Shown: piece by piece, positions 34,271-43,481 of the stretch
Layout of the letters: each line of letters starts with the position of its first letter
How positions within the stretch are numbered: the stretch's first letter is position 1
DNA from: an uncultured Clostridia bacterium
GTDB taxonomy: Bacteria; Bacillota; Clostridia; Oscillospirales; Acutalibacteraceae
Direction of reading: 5' to 3'
Length of the DNA stretch: 60,347 bases
Assembly: GCA_947585965.1 (NCBI GenBank)
Contig: CANPXK010000005.1
Location: forward strand, 1 to 60,347
Made by a program: the position numbers and the translations under genes
Notes under the pieces: generated by a model
What the model was told of the DNA's origin: nothing
The model's input: the letters and a program-made list of their open reading frames with translations, nothing else
The model's database searches: none

Positions 34271-35539
34271 TTAATCAGTATCTCCTTTTTTCCATCTCTC
34301 GAGCCAATCGTCATCATCATTCTGTCCTGTCGGCTCTGTGCTCCAATTATATTTCTGCTTTGCTCTGTTTCTTCTTTCCTCGGAACGTTTCTTCTGTTCT
34401 TCCTTTCTACGCTTCGCCTCGGCCTCAGCTTCCGCACGAGCCGCCTCCTTTTCTTCCTCTGTTTTCTCCCCTTTTTCAAGCTCGGCTTGCCTTTCCGCCT
34501 CTGCCTCTGCGTCAATCTGTGCCCATATATCGGCAGTTGCGGGTACGGATTTTTCTTCGGCGTTTTCTATATCTTCCTGTTTTGTCTCTTTCTCTTCGCG
34601 ACCTGCTTCCTCAATCGCTTCCTTCATATCATCATCACTGAACAATGCCCTTGCAAATTCTTTCGGGTCAAACGGCTGCAAATCATCAATCTGCTCTCCG
34701 ACTCCGATATATTTTACGGGAACATCAAGTTCCTCTCTTATTGCAAGAACAACGCCGCCCTTTGCCGTACCGTCAAGCTTTGTAAGTACTATACCGGTTA
34801 TTCCCGCAGCATTTTTAAATTCCTTCGTCTGATTAACAGCATTCTGTCCGGTTGTTGCATCAAGCACAAGAAGTACCTCTTTGGCGGCATCCGGAAGCTC
34901 TCTGTCTATAATTCTGTTGATTTTTGCAAGCTCGTCCATAAGATTCTTCTTATTGTGGAGTCTGCCCGCCGTATCAGCTATAATTATATCACTTCCCCTT
35001 GCCTTTGCAGAGGATATTGCGTCGAATACAACTGCCGCCGGATCCGAACCCTCATTCTGCCTTATAATATCCGCTCCGCTTCTGTCTGCCCAGATTTTAA
35101 GCTGATCTATTGCGGCGGCACGGAATGTATCGGCGGCGGCAAGAGTAACTCTCTTTCCCTCACGGACAAAACCCGCCGCAAGCTTGCCTATTGTTGTTGT
35201 TTTTCCGACACCGTTTACTCCTATTACAAGTATTATTGACGGTTTGGTGCTTATATCAAGCGTATTGCCGCCCTCAAGCATTTCGGTTATTACATCCTCA
35301 AGCAGTCTGCGTATTTCCGTCGGATCCGTTATACCCTCACTTTTAACACGCTTTCTTAGCTCGTCGCATATTTTTTCGGCAGTATACATACCGACGTCAC
35401 CCATTACAAGCAGCTCTTCAAGCTCCTCAAAAAGCTCATCGTCAATTTTTGTAAAGGACTTAAGAAGCTTGTCAATTTTCCCGAAAAGTGCATCACGGGT
35501 TTTTCTGAGTCCGTTTTTAATTTTTTCAAACAATCCCAT
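34271..35539 (-). CDS. ftsY: Signal recognition particle receptor FtsY with a C-terminal charged tail
   Basis: 422 residues. The NG domain occupies 1-300: N-domain MGLFEKIKNGLRKTRDALFG, G1 GVNGVGKTTT, DTAGRLHNKKNL, TKLDGTAKGG, and the closing PFDPKEFARALF where the protein normally ends. A further 122 residues follow, very rich in Glu/Lys/Arg/Ala (EEEKEAARAEAEAEAKRRKE), with a predicted long helix and an end DDDDWLERWKKGD. In E. coli an acidic domain is at the N-terminus instead. The ATG at 35539 follows GGAGGAATTGATT; the frame's earlier start at 35575 has no such site. SRP-dependent membrane targeting. Next to smc as in Bacillus. Confidence 0.95.
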   Translation of the reverse strand: MGLFEKIKNGLRKTRDALFGKIDKLLKSFTKIDDELFEELEELLVMGDVGMYTAEKICDELRKRVKSEGITDPTEIRRLLEDVITEMLEGGNTLDISTKPSIILVIGVNGVGKTTTIGKLAAGFVREGKRVTLAAADTFRAAAIDQLKIWADRSGADIIRQNEGSDPAAVVFDAISSAKARGSDIIIADTAGRLHNKKNLMDELAKINRIIDRELPDAAKEVLLVLDATTGQNAVNQTKEFKNAAGITGIVLTKLDGTAKGGVVLAIREELDVPVKYIGVGEQIDDLQPFDPKEFARALFSDDDMKEAIEEAGREEKETKQEDIENAEEKSVPATADIWAQIDAEAEAERQAELEKGEKTEEEKEAARAEAEAEAKRRKEEQKKRSEERRNRAKQKYNWSTEPTGQNDDDDWLERWKKGDTD

Positions 35540-35593
35540 AATCAATTCCTCCAATCCGATTCTTTCTGTACACAAAGGAAAGTATGCGGTATT

Positions 35594-38500
35594 TTATGCT
35601 TTCATTCCAAGCTTTTGTTCTATTTCGCTTGCCTTAAGCTCAAGAAGCTTTGATATTCCCTGATCCTGCATTGTAACACCATACAGAACATCAGCTTCCT
35701 CCATAGTACCACGTCTGTGGGTAATACATATAAACTGAGTTTTATCATTCATCCTGCGGAGATATTCCGCAAACCGGTATACATTAACATCATCAAGTGC
35801 GGCCTCTATCTCATCCATCACACAAAACGGTGCCGGTCTTACCTTCATTATGGCAAAATATAACGCTATTGCGACAAGCGCCTTTTCTCCTCCGGAAAGC
35901 AGTTCTATGTGCGACACTATTTTTCCCGGCGGTTCAACGGATATTTCTATTCCCGTGGTAAGGACATTTTCCGGATCCGATAATGAAAGAGACGCCTTTC
36001 CTCCTCCGAAAAGCTCTACAAAGGTTTCGGAAAAATTCTTATTTATCTGATTGAATCGGTCGATAAATATTTCCCTCATCTGCTTTGTAAGGTCGTTTAT
36101 AAGGTGCAGAAGTTCAGTTCTTGATTTTTCCACATCACCTATCTGAACGCTTAGAAATTCATAACGCTCACTTACCTCCTTATATTCCTCTATTGCGGAA
36201 ACATTGACAGTACCTAAGGACTTGATTTTCTGTTTAAGCTCGTTAAGTCTCCGCTGAGCCTTTGATGGGTCATCAATCTTAACCGCAGTTTCTTCAGCCT
36301 CACGTTTGGTAAGGTTATATTCCTCCCAAAGCTTATTTACCGTATCGTCATATTGCTTTTGAAGATTTACACGTCTTTCCTCGAGTCTTGCAATTTCACC
36401 GCTTACGGCTTCTCTTTCCGTCTGCTTTTCACGCTCTTTTTGCCTCAGCTGCACGGATTTCTGTTCAAACATAAGTTTCTCGGATGTAAAAGACTCAATC
36501 CCGCTTCTCTTATCTGAGGCAATTTTCTTAAGCTCATCAGCCTCATTTTCAAGTTTCTCTATTCTCTCCAGCAGTTCCTTGTTTTTTTCTCCGAGTGCAG
36601 TGATTTCCGCCTTATCCGAAATTATCCTGTCCTCAGCTGTATTTTTTCTTGAAAGTGCATTTTCTATCTCCGCCCCTGCGGCTGCTATATCTTTCTCGGT
36701 CGTAAGTATTCCAAGCTTTATCTGCTGCAGCCTTTCGCTGAGGTCTTCCCTTTTTTTCACAAGCTCATCCTTTGAGCCTGTAAGTGAGTTTGCCCTCTCC
36801 TCATTTTCGGAAATTTTCTTTTGGTAGGCATCAAGCTTATTTCTCGCTCTTTCCATTGCATTTGTAAGCTCATTCATTTTTGATACCGAGTTTTCTCTCT
36901 CTTTTTTAGCTTCCGCAAGAGCTGCCCTTGTAGAGTCAAGCTCGGTCTGTCTGCTCCTTATTTCGGCTTCAAGCTTTATCTTATCCCCCTGAGAGACCGA
37001 AAGCTGTTCGGACAGCTCACCTGACTTTTTCTCAAGCTGTGCAATAACCTCTGCTTCATCTTTAAGCCTTGCCGAAAGTCCGTCCGCCTGTTTTAAGGTC
37101 TGTGCAGACTGCTTTTTAAGCTTTTCTATTTCCCCGGTTCTGCCTAAAAGTCCCGCATTCTTCAAAAGTGAACCGCCCGTCAGGGAACCTCCCGCATTAA
37201 CCACCTGACCGTCAAGTGTTACTATACGGAAACGATATCCGTATTTTTTCGCAATATCCACTGCTTTATCGAGGTTATCCGCAACGACCGTTCTTCCGAG
37301 GAGATTCAAAAGTATGCCCCTGTAACAATCATCACAGGTACAAAGCTCTGCGGCAATACCTACAAAACCTTCACAGGCTTCAAGTCCCGATTCGTTCAGT
37401 TCTCTGCCCTTTATTGAGGACATAGGGAGAAATGTAGCTCGTCCCCCGTCATGCTGTTTCAGGTATGCTATAGCTCTTTTTGCATCGCTGTCATTTTCTG
37501 TTACGATATTCTGCATTGCCGCACCGAGTGCAATTTCTATTGCCGTATTATACTCGGGTCGGGTCTTTATTACTCTTGAAACGGGACCGCATATTCCGCT
37601 GAGTGTACCCTTTTTCGCCTCACGCATTATTATTTTGACACTGTGTGCAAAACCCTCAAGGTTTCTTTCCAGATCCTCCAGCATCCTTGCCTTTCCCAAT
37701 ATCTGCTGTGCGGACAGATACATCTTATCGGTCTTTTCCTTGAGTTCAGCATATTCTCCACGCCTTGCGGTTATTTTCTCCTGAATCTCATCCCTGTCCC
37801 TCAGAATATCCGCGGCATTGTTTTCGCAGTCCGTTTTCATTTCTCCATAATCGGAAATTATATTTTCAAGTGTTGCTATCTGTGAATTTTTTGCCTTTAT
37901 TGTATTTTCCAGTACTTCGGTACGCTCCGTAAGCTCGTTTATTGATGAGGATGAGGTCATATACTCAATTTTTGCATCCGATGCCTTTCCCGCAAGCTCG
38001 GCAAGCTCCGAATTTATCTGAGCAATTTTATCCGCCGAAGCACTTTCGCCTGTTTTCAGCTTTAAAAGCTCCTCTGTATATTTCTTTTCCTCAATCCTTT
38101 GCTGTGATAATGCAGTGTTAAGCTCCGCAGTTTTCTTATTTCTTTCTTCTATCTCATACTTAAGCTCTTCGCCGGATTTTGAAAGCTCCGCTATATCATT
38201 CCGTATTCTTTCCGCTGTTTCCTCATTATGTCTGATATCATTTCTGAGGACATTGGCTTCCGAACGCTTCTCTGAGGCTTTTTCCTCTTTTTCCGATATA
38301 CTTTGCCTCAGCTCCTCAATTTTCACCGTAAGACCGTTCTGTCTGCTGTAGCTTTCCTCTATTTCCTTTGCTATTGTCTCAATTGCACCTTCAATGTCAT
38401 TATACTGTGCATTTGCAACAGCAAGTTTATCTTCCTGCTCCCTTACCGCCGTCGCTGATTTATCCAGCGTACGCAGCCACAGAGCAATTTCAAGTCCGCG

Positions 38501-39166
38501 TTTTTCCTCATCATATGCTATAAACGACTTTGCCTTTTCGGATTGTATCCTCAACGGCTCAACCCTGCCCTCAAGCTCCGAAAGAATATCTCTGAGACGA
38601 ACAAGGTTTTCCTCCGCTTTCGCAAGTCTGCGTTCCGCTTCCGATTTTTTGTATCGGAATTTTGAAATACCTGCCGCTTCCTCAAAAATTTCTCTCCTGT
38701 CCTCACCCTTAGTTGCAACGACAGAATCAATCTTTCCCTGTCCTATCATGGAATATCCGTCGCGGCCCAGTCCGGTATCCATAAATAATTCATGTATATC
38801 CTGAAGCCTTACCGCCGTATTATTTATAAGATATTCACTGTTCCCCGAACGGTAATATCTTCTTGTTATTGCCACTTCGTCGCCGTCATATTGAAGCTGT
38901 CTGTCTCTATTTTCAAATGAAAGAGTTACCTGTGCATAGCCTGTCTTTTTTCTCTGCTTTGTTCCGTTAAAAATAACATCCTCCATTTTTGAACAGCGGA
39001 GCGTCTTAGCCGACTGCTCACCGAGCACCCAACGTATGGCATCGCTTATATTGCTCTTTCCGCTTCCGTTCGGACCGACTACTGCGGTAATTCCCTCGGT
39101 AAAATTCAATTTTGTCTTATCGGGAAAAGTTTTAAACCCCTGTAATTCCAATGCCTTTAATCGCAC
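35594..39166 (-). CDS. smc: Chromosome segregation protein SMC
   Basis: 1190 residues, full length. Walker A GPNGSGKSN at 32-40, two long coiled-coil arms, a hinge near 510-670 (GICGPVSRVIKTRPEYNTAI, then GGSLTGGSLLKNAGL), and the C-terminal signature LSGGEKALVAIALYFAI with Walker B FCVMDEIEAALDD. It forms the condensin complex with ScpAB and organises the chromosome. It lies 5 bases after the radical SAM gene and precedes ftsY. Confidence 0.97.
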   Translation of the reverse strand: MRLKALELQGFKTFPDKTKLNFTEGITAVVGPNGSGKSNISDAIRWVLGEQSAKTLRCSKMEDVIFNGTKQRKKTGYAQVTLSFENRDRQLQYDGDEVAITRRYYRSGNSEYLINNTAVRLQDIHELFMDTGLGRDGYSMIGQGKIDSVVATKGEDRREIFEEAAGISKFRYKKSEAERRLAKAEENLVRLRDILSELEGRVEPLRIQSEKAKSFIAYDEEKRGLEIALWLRTLDKSATAVREQEDKLAVANAQYNDIEGAIETIAKEIEESYSRQNGLTVKIEELRQSISEKEEKASEKRSEANVLRNDIRHNEETAERIRNDIAELSKSGEELKYEIEERNKKTAELNTALSQQRIEEKKYTEELLKLKTGESASADKIAQINSELAELAGKASDAKIEYMTSSSSINELTERTEVLENTIKAKNSQIATLENIISDYGEMKTDCENNAADILRDRDEIQEKITARRGEYAELKEKTDKMYLSAQQILGKARMLEDLERNLEGFAHSVKIIMREAKKGTLSGICGPVSRVIKTRPEYNTAIEIALGAAMQNIVTENDSDAKRAIAYLKQHDGGRATFLPMSSIKGRELNESGLEACEGFVGIAAELCTCDDCYRGILLNLLGRTVVADNLDKAVDIAKKYGYRFRIVTLDGQVVNAGGSLTGGSLLKNAGLLGRTGEIEKLKKQSAQTLKQADGLSARLKDEAEVIAQLEKKSGELSEQLSVSQGDKIKLEAEIRSRQTELDSTRAALAEAKKERENSVSKMNELTNAMERARNKLDAYQKKISENEERANSLTGSKDELVKKREDLSERLQQIKLGILTTEKDIAAAGAEIENALSRKNTAEDRIISDKAEITALGEKNKELLERIEKLENEADELKKIASDKRSGIESFTSEKLMFEQKSVQLRQKEREKQTEREAVSGEIARLEERRVNLQKQYDDTVNKLWEEYNLTKREAEETAVKIDDPSKAQRRLNELKQKIKSLGTVNVSAIEEYKEVSERYEFLSVQIGDVEKSRTELLHLINDLTKQMREIFIDRFNQINKNFSETFVELFGGGKASLSLSDPENVLTTGIEISVEPPGKIVSHIELLSGGEKALVAIALYFAIMKVRPAPFCVMDEIEAALDDVNVYRFAEYLRRMNDKTQFICITHRRGTMEEADVLYGVTMQDQGISKLLELKASEIEQKLGMKA

Positions 39167-39170
39167 TTTC

Positions 39171-40178
39171 TCACCCTATATCCTTAATTTTAATTTCATA
39201 CCTGCCGAGCAGGCTGTCCTGTTTCACCTTTGCGGTAATACCCATATCGGCAAGTGCCTTAATATTACTCCTGTTATTTCCTATAAATTTTGAAACGGAT
39301 GCGGGATTTACAAAAAACTCAATTGTCCCGCCTGTAATTTTATTTTCATTAAGAAGCTCTACCGCATTATCGTACATTATTCTGCTCTCACAAAGCTCGC
39401 GGAATGACGGATGAAATGCCCCTCCTATCATTCCCTCACGCAGACTCGGACTGTCATGCAGCCCGAGACGGATAACGGAAATATTTTTTTCCTCAAAGTA
39501 AAGCAGTAATTCCGCACAGAGGTCAACTGCTGATTCAAGCTCCTGCGGCTTATACATACCGCTCATATACAAATCATACAGTTCCGTATTTTTCATAACC
39601 ACGGTAGGGTATATACGCATTGTTGTCGGTTTCAGTTCTGCAAGCTTTTCTGCCGTTGCAATATCCGTATTCCTGTCGCTGCCGTAAAGCCCTGTCATCA
39701 TCTGCAAGCCAAGCTCAAAATCATATTCATGTATAAGCCCGGATGCCGTTAATACATCCCCCACAGTATGTCCCCGCTTATTCAGCATAAGCACCCTGTC
39801 ATCCATACTTTGTGCTCCAAGCTCTATTGATGTAACACCGCTCTCTTTCAGGATATCCAGAATTTCCCTGTTGATTGCATCGGGACGTGTAGACAGCCTT
39901 ATGCCGTAAAACTCACCGCTTTTTACAAACGGTGATGCAGCACTCAGAAGCTCTTTCATATACTCCCTGTCAATTGCCGTAAAGCTCCCGCCGAAAAACG
40001 CAATCTCTGCATTCCGGGTTTTCTCTCCAAGACTTCTGCGGGCAATCTCTACAGCTTCAAGCACATCATTACCATGCGGCTGACTGCTCTGTCCCGTTAT
40101 CCTTTTCTGATTACAGAATGTACATTGATGGGGACAGCCGTTATGCGGCACAAATATCGCAACATTTGAATGTTTCAG
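39171..40178 (-). CDS. Radical SAM protein (Elp3-like) with a probable CTG start
   Basis: About 335 residues. The cluster motif is CPHQCTFCNQKRITG (CxxxCxxC), followed by FFGGSFTAID and an Elp3/coproporphyrinogen-oxidase-like core (RLSTRPDAINREIL, ELGAQSMDD). The conventional GTG at 40151 has no ribosome binding site and would cut off KHSNVAIFV, which is conserved in this family (MKHxNIPIFIPHxGCP). AGAGGTG precedes a CTG at 40178 by 7 bases, so I take CTG as the start. Its substrate is unknown. It stands between rnc and smc, where clostridial genomes often carry such a gene. Confidence 0.8.
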   Translation of the reverse strand: MKHSNVAIFVPHNGCPHQCTFCNQKRITGQSSQPHGNDVLEAVEIARRSLGEKTRNAEIAFFGGSFTAIDREYMKELLSAASPFVKSGEFYGIRLSTRPDAINREILDILKESGVTSIELGAQSMDDRVLMLNKRGHTVGDVLTASGLIHEYDFELGLQMMTGLYGSDRNTDIATAEKLAELKPTTMRIYPTVVMKNTELYDLYMSGMYKPQELESAVDLCAELLLYFEEKNISVIRLGLHDSPSLREGMIGGAFHPSFRELCESRIMYDNAVELLNENKITGGTIEFFVNPASVSKFIGNNRSNIKALADMGITAKVKQDSLLGRYEIKIKDIG

Positions 40179-40218
40179 ACCTTTTCACCTCTTTTAACAG
40201 GCAATGCAAAACGTTATG

Positions 40219-40893
40219 TCAATATCCCATAAGCTTCAATGCTTCTCTTGCCGCCTGCTGCTCCGCTTCTTTTTTACTTCTTCCGCCACCTTTGCCTATA
40301 ACATTGTTGTTAAGGTGTACCTCAACGGAAAAATGCTTATCATGGTCGGGACCTTCCTCACCCACAAGGACATATTCAAGATGCTCCTCCGGATTTTTCT
40401 GAATTATTTCCTGTAGTGTAGTTTTATAATCCTTAAAAGCTTTCGGCTTCTGATTTTTTATTTCAGGTTCAACGAACCTCAGAATGAATTTTCTTGCTTC
40501 ATTCATTCCGCCATCAAGGTAAATTGATGCAATTATCGCCTCGAAGGCATCCGCAAGAATTGAGGGTCTTTCGTGACCCTTGAGGTTTCTTTCACCCTTT
40601 GAAAGTCTTAAGTAATTACCGACGCCAAGCTCCGCCGAAAAGCGGCAAAGACTTTTTTCACATACCAAGGATGCACGCAGCTTACTTAAATCACCTTCGG
40701 GAAGCTTCGGGCAATTTCTGTAAATATAATCCGATACAACTATACTCAGAACGGAATCACCGAGGAATTCAAGACGTTCGTTGCTTTTTGCCCCGTTCCT
40801 TGCCTCATTTGCATAGGATGAATGTGTCAGAGCATTTTCAAGATATGATATATTCTTATAGGTATATCCTATTGCTTTTTCAAGTTCTTTCAT
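40219..40893 (-). CDS. rnc: Ribonuclease III
   Basis: 224 residues. The RNase III signature NERLEFLGDSVLSIVVSDYIY with the catalytic acidic residues, the second acidic cluster ADAFEAIIASIYLDGG and a C-terminal dsRNA-binding domain (YKTTLQEIIQKNPE, then GGRSKKEAEQQAAREALK) are all present. It processes rRNA and other duplex RNA. It follows plsX by 3 bases; acpP, usually between them in Firmicutes, is absent. Confidence 0.96.
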   Translation of the reverse strand: MKELEKAIGYTYKNISYLENALTHSSYANEARNGAKSNERLEFLGDSVLSIVVSDYIYRNCPKLPEGDLSKLRASLVCEKSLCRFSAELGVGNYLRLSKGERNLKGHERPSILADAFEAIIASIYLDGGMNEARKFILRFVEPEIKNQKPKAFKDYKTTLQEIIQKNPEEHLEYVLVGEEGPDHDKHFSVEVHLNNNVIGKGGGRSKKEAEQQAAREALKLMGY

Positions 40894-40896
40894 TTC

Positions 40897-41904
40897 TTAC
40901 TCCTCTTTTATTTTAATTTCCGAAATCTTCTTTTCCATTATCTCTATTGCTCCCGAAGAAGCAAAATCCGCCGCCGCTCTTATTACGGCTGAAACGGCGA
41001 CATCATTGGCACTTCCGTGTGTTTTAAGCACGGGCTTTCTTACACCCATAACAACCGCTCCGCCGTATCGGTTATAGTCAAAATATTTCTTAAGCTCGTT
41101 CATCTCTTTCTTTACAAGAAGTGCAGCAAGCTTTGTACGCAAATTCTTATAGAATACTCCTTTTATTTTTCCGAAAAGCTCCTTTGCGGCACCCTCATAC
41201 ATCTTGGCTATTATATTTCCCGTAAAACCGTCCGCAACAACAACATCCGCAATACCACCCGGAATATCCCTTGCCTCTATGTTTCCGATAAAATTGATAT
41301 CTGTCTCTCTGAGCAGCTTGAATGCTTCATGCCTGAGAGCATCACCCTTATGATCCTCTGTTCCGACATTCGCAAGACCTACCCTCGGATTTTTAACCCC
41401 AAGAATACTTTCCATATATACAGAACCCATTATACCGTATTTTCTCAGAGTTTCGGCCATGACATTGACATAAGCCCCTCCGTCTATAAGTATAAACGGT
41501 CCCTTTGAGGTAGGCATTATCGGTGCAAAGGCTATACGCTCTATACCGTTTATTTCCTTGACATATCGGTGTGAGCCTAAAACCAACGCTCCGCTGTTTC
41601 CCGCACTTACAAATGCATCCGCTTTTCCGTCCGCCACAAGACGGAGTCCCTCTGCCATAGAGCTGTTCTTCTTTCCCTTGAATACCTCTCTCGGGTCGTC
41701 TTCCATAGTTATCGCACTTTCCGCATCAAATATATCAAATGCAGAAATATCAAGTCCGTTATTTTCTGCACATTTTTCTATTTCGGCTTTATTTCCGACC
41801 ATCGCAACTTCCGCATCAGAATTTTCCTTTAATGAAAGAATACATCCCTTGATAATCTCAAGAGGTGCATTATCTCCTCCGAACGCATCAACCAATATTT
41901 TCAC
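40897..41904 (-). CDS. plsX: Phosphate acyltransferase PlsX
   Basis: 335 residues. It makes acyl-phosphate from acyl-ACP for the first step of phospholipid synthesis. MKILVDAFGGDNAPLEIIKG is the family N-terminus, and FVSAGNSGALV and the ADVVVADGFTGNIIAKMYEG segment are conserved. The start is GTG at 41904 with AAGGGG upstream. No fabD, fabG or acpP genes follow, unlike Bacillus. Confidence 0.95.
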   Translation of the reverse strand: MKILVDAFGGDNAPLEIIKGCILSLKENSDAEVAMVGNKAEIEKCAENNGLDISAFDIFDAESAITMEDDPREVFKGKKNSSMAEGLRLVADGKADAFVSAGNSGALVLGSHRYVKEINGIERIAFAPIMPTSKGPFILIDGGAYVNVMAETLRKYGIMGSVYMESILGVKNPRVGLANVGTEDHKGDALRHEAFKLLRETDINFIGNIEARDIPGGIADVVVADGFTGNIIAKMYEGAAKELFGKIKGVFYKNLRTKLAALLVKKEMNELKKYFDYNRYGGAVVMGVRKPVLKTHGSANDVAVSAVIRAAADFASSGAIEIMEKKISEIKIKEE

Positions 41905-41945
41905 AAAACCAACCCCTTAATATAAAACTCCTGCAAAATACCCGA

Positions 41946-43253
41946 TTATATATTTTTAAGTATACTGTTAAGACATTCAATTGACCTTTTTGCATATTCC
42001 CCCGCTCTTTCTTTCTTATCCCTTATATGTTTTTCAAGCGGAGGAAGTATCCCTGTATTTGCACCCATCGGTTGAAAATCCTTTGCCTGAGAATTTGCTA
42101 TATAATCACTCAATGCACCTATCATCGTTTCCCTCGGAAGAATTACTGATTCTCTTTTTTCTATCCGTCTTACCGCATTTATTCCGGCAACAAGACCCGA
42201 AGCTGCCGATTCCATATACCCTTCAACCCCTGTCATCTGACCGGCAAAAAACATATCAGGATTTTCCCTCACCGAAAAATCCGCATTGAGTATTCTCGGA
42301 GAATCAAGAAATGTATTCCTGTGCATCACACCGTAGCGGACATATTCCGCATTTTTCAGCGCCGGTATCATACCAAAAACTCTTTTCTGTTCGGGAAATT
42401 TAAGATTTGTCTGGAAGCCCACGAGGTTATACATACTTTTTTCCGAATTTTCCGTTCTGAGCTGCAAAACCGCCCACGGTCTGTGTCCCGTCCTCGGGTC
42501 ACGCAGACCTACAGGCTTCATCGGTCCGAAACGCAGTGTATCAAGCCCTCTTTGTGCAAGTATTTCAACCGGCATACATCCCTCATAAACCTTTGGATTC
42601 ATAACATCAACATCATGTCTCGGCGCCCTTTCGGCAGTCACCAGAGCGGCATGGAACAACTCATACTGTTCCTTATTCATGGGACAGTTAATATATGCAT
42701 CGTCCCCTCCCCTGTCATATCGTGAAGCTGTGAATGCATTATCCATATCTATGCTTTCCGCTGTTATCACCGGTGCGGCAGCATCAAAAAAATGAAGTTC
42801 TCCGCCGAAAAGTTTATTTATTTTTTCCGCAAGAGTATCACTTGTAAGCGGGCCTGTCGCAACAACTGTAACGGCATCCGCGGGAAGTTCTGTAACTTCA
42901 CATTCTGTAACCCTGATAAGCGGGTGATTTTTAATTTTTTCCGTAACTCCCTTAGAAAACATATCCCTGTCGACAGCAAGTGCACCACCTGCGGGAACAG
43001 TACATCTGTCGGCAACGCTCATCAGCAATGAGCCGAGCATACGCATTTCATGCTTCAAAAGACCTGCCGCACTTTCAATTCTCGCTGCTTTCAGGGAGTT
43101 TGAGCATACAAGCTCACAGAAATTATCACTTTTATGTGCCGGTGTTTTCTTATGCGGCTTCATTTCATAGAGCCGCACATTAATTCCTCTTTCAGCAATC
43201 TGCCATGCGGCCTCACAGCCTGCAAGACCTGCACCGAAGACATTTATATACAT
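41946..43253 (-). CDS. trmFO: tRNA m5U54 methyltransferase (folate-dependent) TrmFO
   Basis: 435 residues. FAD-binding motif VFGAGLAGCEAAWQIAERG at the N-terminus, the folate/FAD motif YEMKPHKKTPAHKSDNFCEL, VCSNSLKA with the catalytic Cys, and GGALAVDR. It methylates U54 of tRNA using methylenetetrahydrofolate. It is the first gene of the trmFO-to-leuS block and has its own promoter. Confidence 0.96.
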   Translation of the reverse strand: MYINVFGAGLAGCEAAWQIAERGINVRLYEMKPHKKTPAHKSDNFCELVCSNSLKAARIESAAGLLKHEMRMLGSLLMSVADRCTVPAGGALAVDRDMFSKGVTEKIKNHPLIRVTECEVTELPADAVTVVATGPLTSDTLAEKINKLFGGELHFFDAAAPVITAESIDMDNAFTASRYDRGGDDAYINCPMNKEQYELFHAALVTAERAPRHDVDVMNPKVYEGCMPVEILAQRGLDTLRFGPMKPVGLRDPRTGHRPWAVLQLRTENSEKSMYNLVGFQTNLKFPEQKRVFGMIPALKNAEYVRYGVMHRNTFLDSPRILNADFSVRENPDMFFAGQMTGVEGYMESAASGLVAGINAVRRIEKRESVILPRETMIGALSDYIANSQAKDFQPMGANTGILPPLEKHIRDKKERAGEYAKRSIECLNSILKNI

Positions 43254-43294
43254 TCTGACACCTCAAATTATAAATCAAAAATATACTCCCTTTG

Positions 43295-43323
43295 ATTTTA
43301 GCACAATTTACCGATAATATCAA
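43295..43323 (-). promoter_or_regulatory. Sigma-A promoter of the trmFO operon
   Basis: On the minus strand TTGATA (43318-43323), 17-nt spacer, TAAAAT (43295-43300), about 40 bases before the trmFO ATG. Confidence 0.7.
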
Positions 43324-43376
43324 TAAGCAAAAATCATATTATGACACATATTGTATGATAAATATATACCGGACAA

Positions 43377-43405
43377 TTGACACGCAATATTTTTTTTGAT
43401 AAAAT
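43377..43405 (+). promoter_or_regulatory. Sigma-A promoter of the SLAP-like secreted protein gene
   Basis: TTGACA (43377-43382), 17-nt spacer, TAAAAT (43400-43405), about 76 bases before the ATG at 43482. It is divergent from the trmFO promoter. Confidence 0.75.
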
Positions 43406-43481
43406 TTAGTTAAAGACCATGCTTTCTTCGGACGGAAGTCCTCCCCCTATGATTACATTTACACAGGACAGGGTGTTATTA

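Noticed and set aside
34338-34832. 164-codon plus-strand frame opposite the ftsY tail
   Set aside because: A Ser/Phe/Ala-rich antisense of the Glu/Lys-rich tail, with no start signal.
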